Shown here: one piece after another, positions 44,043-53,832 of the stretch
Layout: every line of letters begins with the position of its first letter
Numbering within the stretch: the first letter of the stretch is position 1
The notes under the pieces: generated by a model
The model's input: only the letters and a program-made list of their open reading frames with translations
Databases searched by the model: none
What the model was told of the DNA's origin: nothing
Position numbers and translations under genes: made by a program
Source: Clostridiaceae bacterium
GTDB lineage: Bacteria > Bacillota > Clostridia > Oscillospirales > Acutalibacteraceae
Reading direction: 5' to 3'
NCBI GenBank assembly: GCA_016295355.1
Contig: JAEDLK010000003.1
Location: 1 to 64,000, forward strand
Length of the DNA stretch: 64,000 nucleotides

Positions 44043-45418
44043 AGTTGATTCACCAAGTCCTTATAAGCCCGCCCACGAGCGGCAAAGTTGGGGAACGCAT
44101 CAAAGGAGGCGCAAGCCGGACTCAAGGTCACAATATCGCCCGGCACAGCGCCGGCGGCCGCCAAACGAACACCCTCGGCCAAATCCGCCACCCGTATGAT
44201 TTCGGGACTGCCGTGATAGGCCGGATTCTGACGGATGGCCCTTTCGATAGCATCAGCGGTCGGGCCGGACAGATACATGGTTTTTACCTTTTCGATAACG
44301 GTGGGCGCCATCGGCTCAAACGGAATGTGCTTATCATACCCGCCGGCCAACAAAATAACCTTTTGATCAAAGGCCTTCAGCCCAGCCACGGTACGGGTGG
44401 GACTGGAAGCAATCGAATCATTATAATATTTGACGCCGTTTTTCTCTCTGACAAACTCAATGCGATGTTCGACGCCCTTGAATTCCTTGGCAACCTGACG
44501 AATGGTATCCACACCGACGTAGCCCCAAACAGCCGAAATAGCCGCCAGGTAGTTGGCTACATTGTGGTCTCCCATTATCGTGATGGTATCCCGGTGCATG
44601 ACCGGCACATCCATGCCGCGGTATGACATATGAATCATGCCGTCACCGGCCAGCCAAGCACCGTTTTTCACAGGTTGCTCCATGCTGAAGCCGATGGACT
44701 GACCGCGAACATATCTCGTGAAACCGGCTGTGATTTCGTTATCCCGATTCAGCACCGTACGGGAAAAGGCATTTTGATGCAATAAAATATTCTTTTTGGC
44801 CTCGACATACTCATCCATATCCTTATGAATATCCAAGTGATTGGGAGCGACATTGGTGAGAACCGCCACATCAGGACTCTTACGCATGGAAATGAGCTGG
44901 AAGGAGGATAACTCCACCACCACAAAATCCTCCGGCCGAATATGATCGATTTCCGGCAGCAGCGGACGGCCGATATTGCCACCCACGCAAACCTTTTTTC
45001 CTTCAGTTTCCAACATTTTGGCAATCAGCGTCACGGTTGTGGTCTTACCGTCAGAACCGGTTACGGCAAAAATCGTCGCCGGGCAAAGATCAAAAAAGAC
45101 CTCCATTTCACTGGTCACGGCAATACCCCGTTTTCTGGCCTGTTCCAATTCAGGCAGATTGAAATTCATACCCGGCGTGCGGAAGATGATATCCACCTCT
45201 AAATTATCCAAATACCGCTCACCGAGATGCAACTGCGCACCGGCCGCCTCAAATTGATCGGCCAATTCACCGATTTGTTCACGGGTACGCCGATCACATA
45301 CAATAACCTTTGCGCCCTTTTCCAAAAAGCTCATAATCAGCGGTGAATTACTGACGCCAATACCGCAAATAGCAATCCTTTTGGATGAAATATGTTGCCA
45401 GAACTGTTTGCAATCCAT
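44039..45418 (-). CDS. murD: UDP-N-acetylmuramoyl-L-alanine--D-glutamate ligase
   Basis: Adds D-glutamate to UDP-MurNAc-L-Ala in peptidoglycan precursor synthesis. The 459-residue product has the N-terminal nucleotide-binding domain (IAICGIGVSN), the ATP loop GSDGKTTT (about 115-122), the central ligase domain with LTNVAPNHLDIHKDMDEY, and the C-terminal domain with YNDSIASSPTRTVAGLKAF and LSPACASFDAFPNFAARGRAY. It is outside any dcw cluster here and heads an operon with two peptidases and metabolic genes. Promoter at 45451-45479; GGAGG before the ATG. Confidence 0.97.
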   Translation of the reverse strand: MDCKQFWQHISSKRIAICGIGVSNSPLIMSFLEKGAKVIVCDRRTREQIGELADQFEAAGAQLHLGERYLDNLEVDIIFRTPGMNFNLPELEQARKRGIAVTSEMEVFFDLCPATIFAVTGSDGKTTTVTLIAKMLETEGKKVCVGGNIGRPLLPEIDHIRPEDFVVVELSSFQLISMRKSPDVAVLTNVAPNHLDIHKDMDEYVEAKKNILLHQNAFSRTVLNRDNEITAGFTRYVRGQSIGFSMEQPVKNGAWLAGDGMIHMSYRGMDVPVMHRDTITIMGDHNVANYLAAISAVWGYVGVDTIRQVAKEFKGVEHRIEFVREKNGVKYYNDSIASSPTRTVAGLKAFDQKVILLAGGYDKHIPFEPMAPTVIEKVKTMYLSGPTADAIERAIRQNPAYHGSPEIIRVADLAEGVRLAAAGAVPGDIVTLSPACASFDAFPNFAARGRAYKDLVNQL

Positions 45419-45450
45419 ACCGGTTCCTCCGTTGTTCTCGTAATATCACT

Positions 45451-45479
45451 ATTATAATAGATTTTAGACAAAATATCAA
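45451..45479 (-). promoter_or_regulatory. Sigma-A promoter of the murD operon
   Basis: The complement reads TTGATA (45474-45479), 17 bp, TATAAT (45451-45456), about 30 bp upstream of murD. It drives a series of six genes with overlaps or short gaps down to 39331. Confidence 0.85.
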
Positions 45480-45559
45480 TTCATCGGCCGATGATTCAGG
45501 CTCGAATCGGTTTTTGCAAATTTTTTGTCTGATTCATCAGAAATTCAAATATGTCTGTT

Positions 45560-46951
45560 TTACTGCCGTGAATCGGCCACCATGTTGCGAATCCAAACGC
45601 CTTTTTTAACCATAATACATCCCAACACGGCCTTGAGCAAATTCAAGAATTGGTTAACAGCAAACAGTCCTAACACCGACAGGGCGGTAAACCGACTGAG
45701 AATCAACACAAACGGCACACAAACCACCCAAACAAAACCACTGTCAAACAAAAAGGTTATAATGGTTTTACCGCCCGACCGCAAAGTAAAATAGGCCGCA
45801 TTGGCCAAGGCGTCAATCGGCATGGCAACGGCGGCAATACGCATCAAAGTTGTTGCCAAATTCCGTACCGACTCATCCGTGTTGTAAATCAAAGGAATGT
45901 AGGGCGTAAAAACGAAATAAACGGCAGACAGAAGTGTGCTGACGAAGCAAGAAAAAACAATCATCTTGCGGGCACTGTCGGCCGCCTCAGTCGTCTTACC
46001 GGCCCCCAAAATTTGGCCCAGCAAAATGCCTATGGCGTTACCGGCCGCTATAAAGGCCACGCTGAACACATTGAAGAAGGTTTGGTTGATATTGTTGGCC
46101 GCCACCACATCCAAACCTCGGGTGGAATAGCACTGATTAACAACGGCAATACCGGCCGCCCAAAGCGTTTCGTTGATCATGAGCGGCAAACCCTTCAGCA
46201 TAATCCGACGAACCAAGTCAAGCGGTATATACAGGCCTGAAAACGCCCCGACAATAAACGGATTCTGCCGATGCCGTACCCGGGTGGCAATCGCCACAAT
46301 CAACAGCTCCACAAAACGGGATAACACCGTTGCAATGGCCGCACCGACCGCACCAAGACAAGGAAATCCGGCTTTGCCGAAGATTAAGAAGTAGTTAAAC
46401 AACAAATTGACCAGCACCGACACAACACCGGCCACCATTGGCAGTACCGCCCGACCTGTTTCGCGCAGGGTGCCGGAATACACCTGGGCCATTGTATAGG
46501 GCAACAAACCGATGAGTATTACGGTCAAATACTGTTTACCATAAGAAAGGGAAGCGGCAATGTCATCCGTTGTTCCCTCGCCCGTTAAATAGGTCTTCAT
46601 AAGCGGTTCGCCATAGAACACGAACACAGTGATAGCGATGGCAGTCAGCAACAGACCAAACAGTACCTTAAACCGAAAGGTATACCGAACACCGTCAGTA
46701 TCGCCCTTGCCGTAATACTGTGCCCCGAAAATACCGGCTCCGGAAATAGCGCCGAAGATGCACAGATTAAACACAAACACAAGCTGATTGGCAATGGCCA
46801 CACCGGTCATTTGCAAAGTCCCGACCTGCCCGACCATGACGTTGTCCAGCATACTGACAAAGTTGGTGATGCCGTTTTGAATCATGATCGGTATCATCAA
46901 CGCCAGCACACGCCGATAAAACGTACGTGTGCCGATATACTTTTTTAACAT
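45560..46951 (-). CDS. MATE-family multidrug/organic-cation exporter
   Basis: An integral membrane protein of 463 residues with 12 predicted helices in two related halves. The first half has PIMIQNGITNFVSMLDNVMVGQVG and the second PLMINETLWAAGIAVVNQCYS, typical of MATE (NorM/MepA-like) transporters, which export drugs or metabolites in exchange for Na+ or H+. The ATG at 46951 follows a G-rich ribosome binding site; longer in-frame starts (46972, 46993) are possible. It lies 74 bp after the phosphodiesterase gene and is probably the last gene of that unit. No clear terminator was found in 45480-45559. Confidence 0.92.
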   Translation of the reverse strand: MLKKYIGTRTFYRRVLALMIPIMIQNGITNFVSMLDNVMVGQVGTLQMTGVAIANQLVFVFNLCIFGAISGAGIFGAQYYGKGDTDGVRYTFRFKVLFGLLLTAIAITVFVFYGEPLMKTYLTGEGTTDDIAASLSYGKQYLTVILIGLLPYTMAQVYSGTLRETGRAVLPMVAGVVSVLVNLLFNYFLIFGKAGFPCLGAVGAAIATVLSRFVELLIVAIATRVRHRQNPFIVGAFSGLYIPLDLVRRIMLKGLPLMINETLWAAGIAVVNQCYSTRGLDVVAANNINQTFFNVFSVAFIAAGNAIGILLGQILGAGKTTEAADSARKMIVFSCFVSTLLSAVYFVFTPYIPLIYNTDESVRNLATTLMRIAAVAMPIDALANAAYFTLRSGGKTIITFLFDSGFVWVVCVPFVLILSRFTALSVLGLFAVNQFLNLLKAVLGCIMVKKGVWIRNMVADSRQ

Positions 46952-47025
46952 ACCCGTGTCCCCCTGTTCCATCCGATTTCTACGACTAACCATCCGTAAA
47001 AACAGACCGCAGAGGGCCCCACCGA

Positions 47026-47823
47026 TTACGGAATAAATTGTTCAAAAATCCAGGTCTTAAAGGCCTCACCGTCATCCGATAACGCCTGTTGACTTTCAAA
47101 GGTCCAACCGATGGGATACGCCCCCAGACATGTAACCAACCGCCGACAAAAGTGCCGTTTATCGCTGTGTTGATAGGACACGAAATCGGGTCGGCCGAGA
47201 AAATTGAACAGCAAGCATCCGAGCAAGCGTTGCGCAAAGTTTTTATCCCTAAAAGCCGCCGAAAGCTGACCGCGACACACCGATCTCTTATGCCACCGAT
47301 ACCACAACAGCACCTGCGGATAAAACGATTGAATAAGGTATAAACCTTTATAGTCATCCAACAACTTCTGTGCCGCCGTGCAAAGAGTTGACGCATTGCC
47401 CGCCACACATTTGAATTCAATCAGTAATCCAACCTGTCCGTCCACAAGGTCAAGCAGTTCTCCAAGCGTTGGAATACAGCAATCCGTGCCGTTTAACCGT
47501 AATTCTTTAACCTCGGCTAAGGTGCGTTTTTCGATGGTACCGGCCACACCGCACATCCGCATGGTATCATCGTCATGAAAAACGACCACTGCCCCGTCGG
47601 CGGTTACATGAAGGTCGGTTTCAATCCAATATCCTTTATGAAGCGCCGCCCTGAAGGCCGGCATCGAATTTTCCGGTGTTTCGGATTCAAGAGAATGGAG
47701 CCCGCGATGGGCAATATACTGTCCCTTGATTCTATCTAAATCCTTATGCCGACGCAGACCGGGAAAGACACAAAAGAAGAACAGCCATAACAAAACGGCT
47801 ACGATAATCAACACCGTCATCAA
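47026..47823 (-). CDS. Glycerophosphodiester phosphodiesterase family protein
   Basis: A 265-residue GDPD-type hydrolase with an N-terminal membrane helix (about 3-22), so membrane-bound. The catalytic set is visible: HR in YIAHRGLHS, E and D in GYWIETDLHVT (metal ligands), H in VVVFHDDDTMRM. Later motifs (LLIEFKC and GWTFES) fit the barrel of the family. Substrates are glycerophosphodiesters from lipids or teichoic acids. It overlaps the MFS gene by 4 bp. Confidence 0.93.
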   Translation of the reverse strand: MMTVLIIVAVLLWLFFFCVFPGLRRHKDLDRIKGQYIAHRGLHSLESETPENSMPAFRAALHKGYWIETDLHVTADGAVVVFHDDDTMRMCGVAGTIEKRTLAEVKELRLNGTDCCIPTLGELLDLVDGQVGLLIEFKCVAGNASTLCTAAQKLLDDYKGLYLIQSFYPQVLLWYRWHKRSVCRGQLSAAFRDKNFAQRLLGCLLFNFLGRPDFVSYQHSDKRHFCRRLVTCLGAYPIGWTFESQQALSDDGEAFKTWIFEQFIP

Positions 47824-49124
47824 TCGCCATCTCCTACATCAAACTGTTCCAGCGTTCCCTTCACAGGCGGTTTGCAATCCCCGTGACGAACAAACAGCAT
47901 GGTGACAAAGGCCAAGGCCGAGAATGCCACGGCATACGGAAACAGCACCCGATAACCGGACGGCAAATGGCTGATTAAAAAGCCGGACAAAAGCGGTGTG
48001 GCAATCTGTGCCGCCATGGAGAAGGTATAATAATAACCGGTGTATTTGCCGACATCAGCCTCACTGCTCATCTCCACCACCATCGGGAAGGAATTGACAT
48101 TGATAGCCGCCCAACCAATGCCCACCAAACCGAACAGACCATACATAACCGGGGTGCGGTGGGTGATGAAAACAGCTACAAAATAGCAAGCGGTCATGAG
48201 CGCTACGCCGAGCAGCACCGTCTTTTTGCGACCCAAGGCACTCGAAAGAAAGCCAAGCGGCACAAAGGCGGCAATGGCCGATACCGTAGCCACCAGTAAG
48301 TAACCGGAGGAAACGCTCAAATCCGCGCCCCACACCTCTACACAATAACGGGAGAAGGCTGTGGTGACAGCGTTATAGGCCATGAACCATAAAAAGACCG
48401 ACACAAGAATGAGAATCAAGCTCGTAAATACCGGCCGAGGCAATTTGCCACCCGATGTGCGCGACTCGTTATTTGTTTCACGCTCGTCCGTGACATGAGG
48501 CAAACGGTTTTCCCGTACCGTAAACACCTGAATCAGGACAGACAAGAGCATGAAGGCCGCCACGACAAAGAAGACCGGCATAAACGATTGCCCCGACCGA
48601 TACACCGTTTGGCCCTGTTCATTTTTCTCACTGCGTAACAAGAACATCATCACAACCGTCGAGAAAATGCCGCCGATATACCCCACCAAATTGATAACGG
48701 CGTTAGCCTTACTGCGTAACGGCTTCGGCGTCACATCCGGCATAAACGCCACCACCGGTGTACGGTAAATCCCCATGACCACCAAGAGAGCAATCAGCGT
48801 AATAATAAACCCCAAAAAATTGACCTGTTGTTGCATGAAGGCCATGACAACCATCAGCCCAACGGCCGCCAAGGTTCCAAACAGAATGTAGGGAGTGCGC
48901 CGACCCAAGCGTGAATGGGTGCGGTCGGACAACGCCCCGAAAAGCGGTAACATAAAAATAGCCAACACATTGTCAATCGACATAACCATGTTGGTCTTAA
49001 AGGTGTCCATGCCGAACACATTCTCAAGCAAATACGGAATCACCTGATCGTAAAACTGCCAAAACGCCAAAACCGACATAAAGGAAAAGCCGATGAGAAC
49101 CGTGCGACGATAGTTCAATTTCAC
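47820..49124 (-). CDS. MFS transporter of the GPH/SLC45-like sugar type
   Basis: A 434-residue, 12-helix membrane protein. The loop between helices 2 and 3 reads GALSDRTHSRLGRRTPYILFG, the form seen in glycoside-pentoside-hexuronide and SLC45-type sugar transporters; QFYDQVIPYLL in helix 1 also fits. Substrate not readable. The GTG start at 49124 has AGGAGG 8 nt upstream. It is the first gene of a unit with a glycerophosphodiesterase and a MATE transporter. Confidence 0.9.
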   Translation of the reverse strand: MKLNYRRTVLIGFSFMSVLAFWQFYDQVIPYLLENVFGMDTFKTNMVMSIDNVLAIFMLPLFGALSDRTHSRLGRRTPYILFGTLAAVGLMVVMAFMQQQVNFLGFIITLIALLVVMGIYRTPVVAFMPDVTPKPLRSKANAVINLVGYIGGIFSTVVMMFLLRSEKNEQGQTVYRSGQSFMPVFFVVAAFMLLSVLIQVFTVRENRLPHVTDERETNNESRTSGGKLPRPVFTSLILILVSVFLWFMAYNAVTTAFSRYCVEVWGADLSVSSGYLLVATVSAIAAFVPLGFLSSALGRKKTVLLGVALMTACYFVAVFITHRTPVMYGLFGLVGIGWAAINVNSFPMVVEMSSEADVGKYTGYYYTFSMAAQIATPLLSGFLISHLPSGYRVLFPYAVAFSALAFVTMLFVRHGDCKPPVKGTLEQFDVGDGD

Positions 49125-49155
49125 AAAGTCCGCCTCCTTGCTTTCATTCTTCTTC

Positions 49156-49184
49156 AGTATAGCCTATTTCCATAAAAAGTGCAA
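49156..49184 (-). promoter_or_regulatory. Sigma-A promoter of the MFS-GDPD-MATE unit
   Basis: The complement reads TTGCAC (49179-49184), 17 bp, TATACT (49156-49161), about 30 bp before the MFS start. Confidence 0.72.
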
Positions 49185-49318
49185 GATGTAATGCCCCTGC
49201 CAATCGATTTTTTCACCGTTTTACAGTCGATTTTTTGACTGTCCTTTTGCGACCATTATCACTGTTTGACAGAAAAATGCATGAGACCACCCCTGCTATA
49301 CGGCTATAACATCAAAAC

Positions 49319-49342
49319 ACCCGAGGGGGTAGACCCTCGGGT
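49319..49342 (-). terminator. Terminator of the recJ-to-ABC-transporter series
   Basis: A perfect 9-bp stem (ACCCGAGGG with CCCTCGGGT) and a 6-nt loop; on the complement it is followed by GTTTTG. It begins 29 bp after the permease stop. Confidence 0.8.
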
Positions 49343-49371
49343 ACGGAAAAACAGCCTTTTTCAAAAACGAC

Positions 49372-50979
49372 TTACAAGGACATCCAAATTTTGGTGCCCT
49401 TATCTTTCAACCAACTCCGCAGAAGCAGGCAAACGATACCGATTAGAACCGAGAAAACCGCCAATAGAATCACTGCAGGCACGGCCAAAAACATGATGGC
49501 CAACACGCACAAAACGGCCAGCATGATCAAAATGCCCCAGGCACCGAACAGCGTTAACAGAACGCTGCCGCCCTGTTTAATCGGAATGATTTCGTTTTTC
49601 CAAGTTAAGTTCGGCATTTTCAAATTGGCCACAAGGCCGATTTCGCCAATCATCAGCACAAACAAAGACGGAAACACAATCATCATCAGTGCTTCCAATT
49701 CCGACACTGGCAGAACAAACACCAAACAGACAGACAGCAGCAGTGTCGGCGGCAATGTCATAAGCCAATGCCATTTCAGTTTAGCCAACAGAATCCGATA
49801 GGGGTCAACCGGCAAGACCTGTAGCTGCCAAAGGGCACTTCCCTCTAATGACACGGACGGCGCCGAAACATCATTCATTGAAGCCGTCATAGCCAACACA
49901 CCGCAAGCCAGCAAAGCCGGGGAACAATATGCCGAAATTTGGTCCGCCATCGCATAAATCATAGGTGCGTACACAATGGCTAAGACAGTCAAAATCGGCA
50001 AAAACACGATGCTCAATCCGCAGTTCAGCATATAAGTAGGACTGGTGAAGAAACGGCGACTTTCTTTATATAAAAGAGCCCCATCCACCGAACGGCGTTT
50101 AACACCCTTTGCCGCATATTCTTTTCTCACCGTTTGCTGACCCGAAGAAGCCAATTTAATATAGCTACGGGACAACACAAAACAGACGCCCAAAAACAGA
50201 ACGGCAACGATCACCGTGACCATCAACAAAGAGAACCAATCGCCCTCGGACGCACGCCCCACCCAATAAAGCGGAAGAGCACTTCCTTTAATTTTTGCAC
50301 TCATGACAGCAGCGCTGTTGAGAATTTGTTGCAAGATTTGAGCTGAACGGGAATAAAAGAAATAATACGCCGCAAAAAAGACCAAAGAAACAAACACGGT
50401 TACAAAACTGCGGTTTTTGAGCAACCGGCTGATCTTAGCCACCACATAGCCAAGCAGGCAGGAAAGCATGAGAATAAAAAAGGACAGCAAAAACAGTTGC
50501 AAGATACCGCCGATGACCGCCATGACAGTCAACTGATTCAAAGCGGACATCACCATCCAATAGCAAATAAGCCCCGGCACCCACACCAGTGCCTCATACA
50601 AAAGGCTCCAAAACCAAACGCCGAACAACCGTACAAACAAAATATAAGACGGCGGAATCGGCATGGACAGTAACAGTTCGTTATCCTTGGCCGTATACAG
50701 CGTGGAATAGGTGCTGAAAACACTGCCGAACACGCCGAAAAGCACGGCCATGCAGGTTATGATAAAGAAATAATACCAACCGAGATTTAAGCTAACTAAG
50801 GTTGAGCAGAGCATGGATGCCATGAAAAAGAAAAACCCGCCCAGCATTAAAAACAGCAAAACATACAGAATCATCAATCCCACGATTTGCCCTTTTCCGC
50901 GGTTTTGACCGGTCTTTCGGTTTTGCAAGGCCCAGGTGTTCAATTCCATCCATTGCTTGCGAAGCAGAGCCCTTAACAT
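49372..50979 (-). CDS. ABC transporter permease (ABC-2-like exporter)
   Basis: A 535-residue membrane protein with about 12-14 hydrophobic segments. It begins with a cytoplasmic stretch (MLRALLRKQWMELNTWAL) and has AKDNELLLSMPIPPSYIL, a pattern common in large ABC-2 exporter permeases of Firmicutes. It overlaps the ATPase gene by 7 bp, so the two make one exporter. The cargo is unknown. It is the last gene of a long same-strand series. Confidence 0.88.
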   Translation of the reverse strand: MLRALLRKQWMELNTWALQNRKTGQNRGKGQIVGLMILYVLLFLMLGGFFFFMASMLCSTLVSLNLGWYYFFIITCMAVLFGVFGSVFSTYSTLYTAKDNELLLSMPIPPSYILFVRLFGVWFWSLLYEALVWVPGLICYWMVMSALNQLTVMAVIGGILQLFLLSFFILMLSCLLGYVVAKISRLLKNRSFVTVFVSLVFFAAYYFFYSRSAQILQQILNSAAVMSAKIKGSALPLYWVGRASEGDWFSLLMVTVIVAVLFLGVCFVLSRSYIKLASSGQQTVRKEYAAKGVKRRSVDGALLYKESRRFFTSPTYMLNCGLSIVFLPILTVLAIVYAPMIYAMADQISAYCSPALLACGVLAMTASMNDVSAPSVSLEGSALWQLQVLPVDPYRILLAKLKWHWLMTLPPTLLLSVCLVFVLPVSELEALMMIVFPSLFVLMIGEIGLVANLKMPNLTWKNEIIPIKQGGSVLLTLFGAWGILIMLAVLCVLAIMFLAVPAVILLAVFSVLIGIVCLLLRSWLKDKGTKIWMSL

Positions 50980-51683
50980 CCCTCTCCCTCCAGTTCCAAA
51001 AAGACCGATTCAAGAGAGGTGTCGCCCTTAACGTCTTCCATCGTGCCGGATTGAATCAAGCGACCCTCTTTGATAATGGCCACCTTGTCGCACAACTTTT
51101 CTGCCACCTCCAACACATGGGTGGAGAAGAAAATAGCACCGCCGTGGTTACAAACCTCGCGCATCATTTGCTTTAACAGATGGCTGGCAACCGGATCAAG
51201 GCCGACAAACGGTTCATCCATGATAATCAGCTTGGGCTCATGAATCCAAGCCGCAATAACCGCCAGCTTTTGCTTCATACCGTGAGAATATGCCGAAATA
51301 GGTTGAGCCAAATCCTTGGTCAGTTCAAATGCATCGGCATACCGATGGATACGCTCATTCCGTTCTGTACCCATCGAAAAAATATCGGCAATGAAGTTTA
51401 AGTACTGAATGCCGGTCATATACTCATACAAATCGGGATTATCCGGAATATAGGCAATCTGTCTTTTGCAGGCCAACGGATTTTCCTTAACCGAAAGGCC
51501 ATCTATATATATTTCACCCTCGTCAAACTGCAAAATGCCGGTGCACGCCTTGATGGTGGTGGTTTTACCTGCCCCGTTATGACCGATAAAACCGTAAATT
51601 TCACCGGGTTGAATGTGTAAGGACAGATCGTCAACCGCCTTTTTTTGATCGTACTTCTTGGTCAGATGTTCAATTTTCAGCAT
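50973..51683 (-). CDS. ABC transporter ATP-binding protein
   Basis: A 236-residue ATPase. Walker A is GHNGAGKTTTIK, the Q-loop region is IAYIPDNPDLYEYMT, the signature is ISAYSHGMKQKLAVIAAW (variant of LSGGQ), and Walker B is KLIIMDEPFVGLDP followed by the switch His in FFSTHVLE. It belongs with exporter-type ATPases and pairs with the overlapping permease. A clear AAAAGGAG site precedes the ATG, 4 bp after the phosphatidyltransferase stop. Confidence 0.94.
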   Translation of the reverse strand: MLKIEHLTKKYDQKKAVDDLSLHIQPGEIYGFIGHNGAGKTTTIKACTGILQFDEGEIYIDGLSVKENPLACKRQIAYIPDNPDLYEYMTGIQYLNFIADIFSMGTERNERIHRYADAFELTKDLAQPISAYSHGMKQKLAVIAAWIHEPKLIIMDEPFVGLDPVASHLLKQMMREVCNHGGAIFFSTHVLEVAEKLCDKVAIIKEGRLIQSGTMEDVKGDTSLESVFLELEGEGC

Positions 51684-51687
51684 TTGA

Positions 51688-52281
51688 TTATCTCCTTTTT
51701 ATCATACTGCCCAGCGGCAGCCTGTTACCTTTTTTGTAAGAAAAAAGCAAGGTTCTGCAGTTTGGATCATACCGATTTTGGTGCAAATGAATCAACCATT
51801 CCTCCAAAGAAGCCGACGCACCGACAAAACAGCAAATCACTACATAGATTCTAAACCAGCCAAGACCGATTAAAAACGGGAAAACAAACAATAAAAAGCC
51901 AGTCAGCTTATTGAGATAGGTATGTAAGGAAGCCAGCGTATGAAACTTTACGGCCGCCGTGATATAGGAGGCCAAGCGAATAATCAGCACGGCCGAAATC
52001 AGTCCCCAAAGGCTTCCGTTTAATCGTTCCGTCAATGCCGGCAACAGGCGAATCACCGTTACCGAATAAAAGGTCAGATCCGCCACGCTGTCGAGTTTTG
52101 CTCCGAAGGCACTGGTTTTTCCCATCCGACGAGCCACAAAGCCGTCGGCAGCATCACTCAATCCGGCTATGATATACACCGCATAAAAGGCCATGGAGAG
52201 AGGTGCCGCCAACAACAGACAAAACGCCCCAATGATGCGAATGCTAGTCAGTGCATTGGGCACTGTTACATAGCTTTTCAT
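51688..52281 (-). CDS. CDP-alcohol phosphatidyltransferase family protein
   Basis: A 197-residue membrane enzyme with about six helices. The catalytic motif DxxDGxxAR...G...D...D is complete (DAADGFVARRMGKTSAFG, then KLDSVAD). It transfers a phosphatidyl group from CDP-diacylglycerol to an alcohol. PgsA-type glycerophosphate use is possible, but PIS- or PSS-like activity cannot be excluded. The ATG at 52281 follows AGGTG; an in-frame ATG 7 codons earlier lacks a good site. Confidence 0.9.
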   Translation of the reverse strand: MKSYVTVPNALTSIRIIGAFCLLLAAPLSMAFYAVYIIAGLSDAADGFVARRMGKTSAFGAKLDSVADLTFYSVTVIRLLPALTERLNGSLWGLISAVLIIRLASYITAAVKFHTLASLHTYLNKLTGFLLFVFPFLIGLGWFRIYVVICCFVGASASLEEWLIHLHQNRYDPNCRTLLFSYKKGNRLPLGSMIKRR

Positions 52282-52338
52282 TCTTTCACCTACTTTAAGC
52301 ATTCATCGCCGTTAGATACGGCTGCTTTTTATTATACA

Positions 52339-53832
52339 TTAATCTTGATTCTTTGTCACCGACAATTCTGTGAACGTATCCGGCCAATAGGTCTGATAAA
52401 ACACATCTATCCCTTTTTTTCGCTCTAACAGCTCGTCGTACCGATTGATGTATTCATACGGATACTTGAAATTGAAAATACGCTCAATATATGGACCGCC
52501 AGGCTGACGCAATTTGGTTACCGCCGATGCGCCACACCCCAAAACGGTATGGGTTTCGTCCATGATATATACATTGTAATAGCCGGCCTTGCCCGGCTTG
52601 GCATAGCCTGTGTTTTCAAGATTGCCGACCGTCTTGCTTTGTCGGTACAAATAATACGGAAATAACCCATGCTGTTCTAAAGCTTCACGGGCATAGCTGA
52701 CCATAATATCGGCCTCTTTTCCCCGTTCAATTTCCGGAAAAACGCCCTCGGCTGTCAGCGTTGAAGCCCGCTTCATGGACAAGGCGTGAACCGTCACTGC
52801 CTCCGGATCCAAAGCCAATACCGTCCCAATTGTCCGACGGAAGGACGCCGGATCGTCCCCGGGCAGACCGGCAATCAAATCCATATTGATATGGTTCATG
52901 CCGCATTCCCTAGCCACGCGAAAAGCCTCAACCGTCTGTGCCGCCGTATGCCGCCGGCCGATAGCACGAAGCACCTCATCATTCATGGTTTGCGGATTGA
53001 TGCTGATACGATCAACGCCTGCCTGTTTTAAGGCGAGTATTTTTTCTTTTGTGATGGTATCCGGCCGACCGGCCTCCACCGTAAACTCACGCAAAAACGA
53101 GCAATCAAACTCATTTCTAACCGTGTTTAACACCTGTGTCAATTGAGAAGCACTCAAGGTGGTCGGCGTACCGCCTCCCATATATACCGTTTCCAGTCTT
53201 AAGTGATGACGAATCGCATAAGCCGCCGTTTCCTTGATTTCCCGACACAACAAATCCACATACGGCTGTACCAAATCGGTCGCTTTTTCAATGGAATGTG
53301 ACACAAAAGAGCAATAGGAACAGCGAGTCGGACAAAACGGAATGGCCAAATACAGGCTGAAAGAATCCGGGTGTGATAAAGACACAATGGCATTTTCCTG
53401 CGTGTGACACTGTGTACAAAGCGACAGCTTTTCCTCACTGACAAACAGTTTGTCGGTGAAATAGGCTCTGGCTTTACGTTGCCCCTCGTCCTCACACAGC
53501 CTTGCATACAGTTTGCCGGGGCGCACCCCCGTAAGCAGACCCCATTTCGGATGATAGCCGGTCAGGGTGCAAAAGCAAGAAAACAAAGCGGTTGCTACCG
53601 CCAATTCTTTTGCTTTGTCATCGGCCTTCGGCTCTATCGGCTCATCGGCCGTCATCGTCTGTCCGTTCAGCGTTAGGTGAGCCTCCGCCTTGTTCGGCTC
53701 TAACACAGTGACCGCCAGGCGGTCATCCGCTTCCTTTGTATGGAAAATATCAATCCTCTCAAAGGGCAAAAACAATCGGCACAGCTTTTCTGTTTCGTAA
53801 TCAAAAGTATGATTGATGTTGCACAGTTTCAT
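52339..53832 (-). CDS. hemZ: Radical SAM coproporphyrinogen dehydrogenase-like protein HemZ
   Basis: A 497-residue radical SAM protein of the oxygen-independent coproporphyrinogen oxidase family. The Fe-S motif CPTRCSYC (C167, C171, C174) fits CX3CX2C, followed by MGGGTPTTLSASQL and NPQTMNDEVLRAIGRRHTA. The 160-residue N-terminal region before the radical SAM domain and GVRPGKL are typical of HemZ. Some family members act as haem chaperones or have other roles, and no other haem genes are near. It overlaps the metallo-hydrolase gene by 4 bp. Confidence 0.9.
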   Translation of the reverse strand: MKLCNINHTFDYETEKLCRLFLPFERIDIFHTKEADDRLAVTVLEPNKAEAHLTLNGQTMTADEPIEPKADDKAKELAVATALFSCFCTLTGYHPKWGLLTGVRPGKLYARLCEDEGQRKARAYFTDKLFVSEEKLSLCTQCHTQENAIVSLSHPDSFSLYLAIPFCPTRCSYCSFVSHSIEKATDLVQPYVDLLCREIKETAAYAIRHHLRLETVYMGGGTPTTLSASQLTQVLNTVRNEFDCSFLREFTVEAGRPDTITKEKILALKQAGVDRISINPQTMNDEVLRAIGRRHTAAQTVEAFRVARECGMNHINMDLIAGLPGDDPASFRRTIGTVLALDPEAVTVHALSMKRASTLTAEGVFPEIERGKEADIMVSYAREALEQHGLFPYYLYRQSKTVGNLENTGYAKPGKAGYYNVYIMDETHTVLGCGASAVTKLRQPGGPYIERIFNFKYPYEYINRYDELLERKKGIDVFYQTYWPDTFTELSVTKNQD

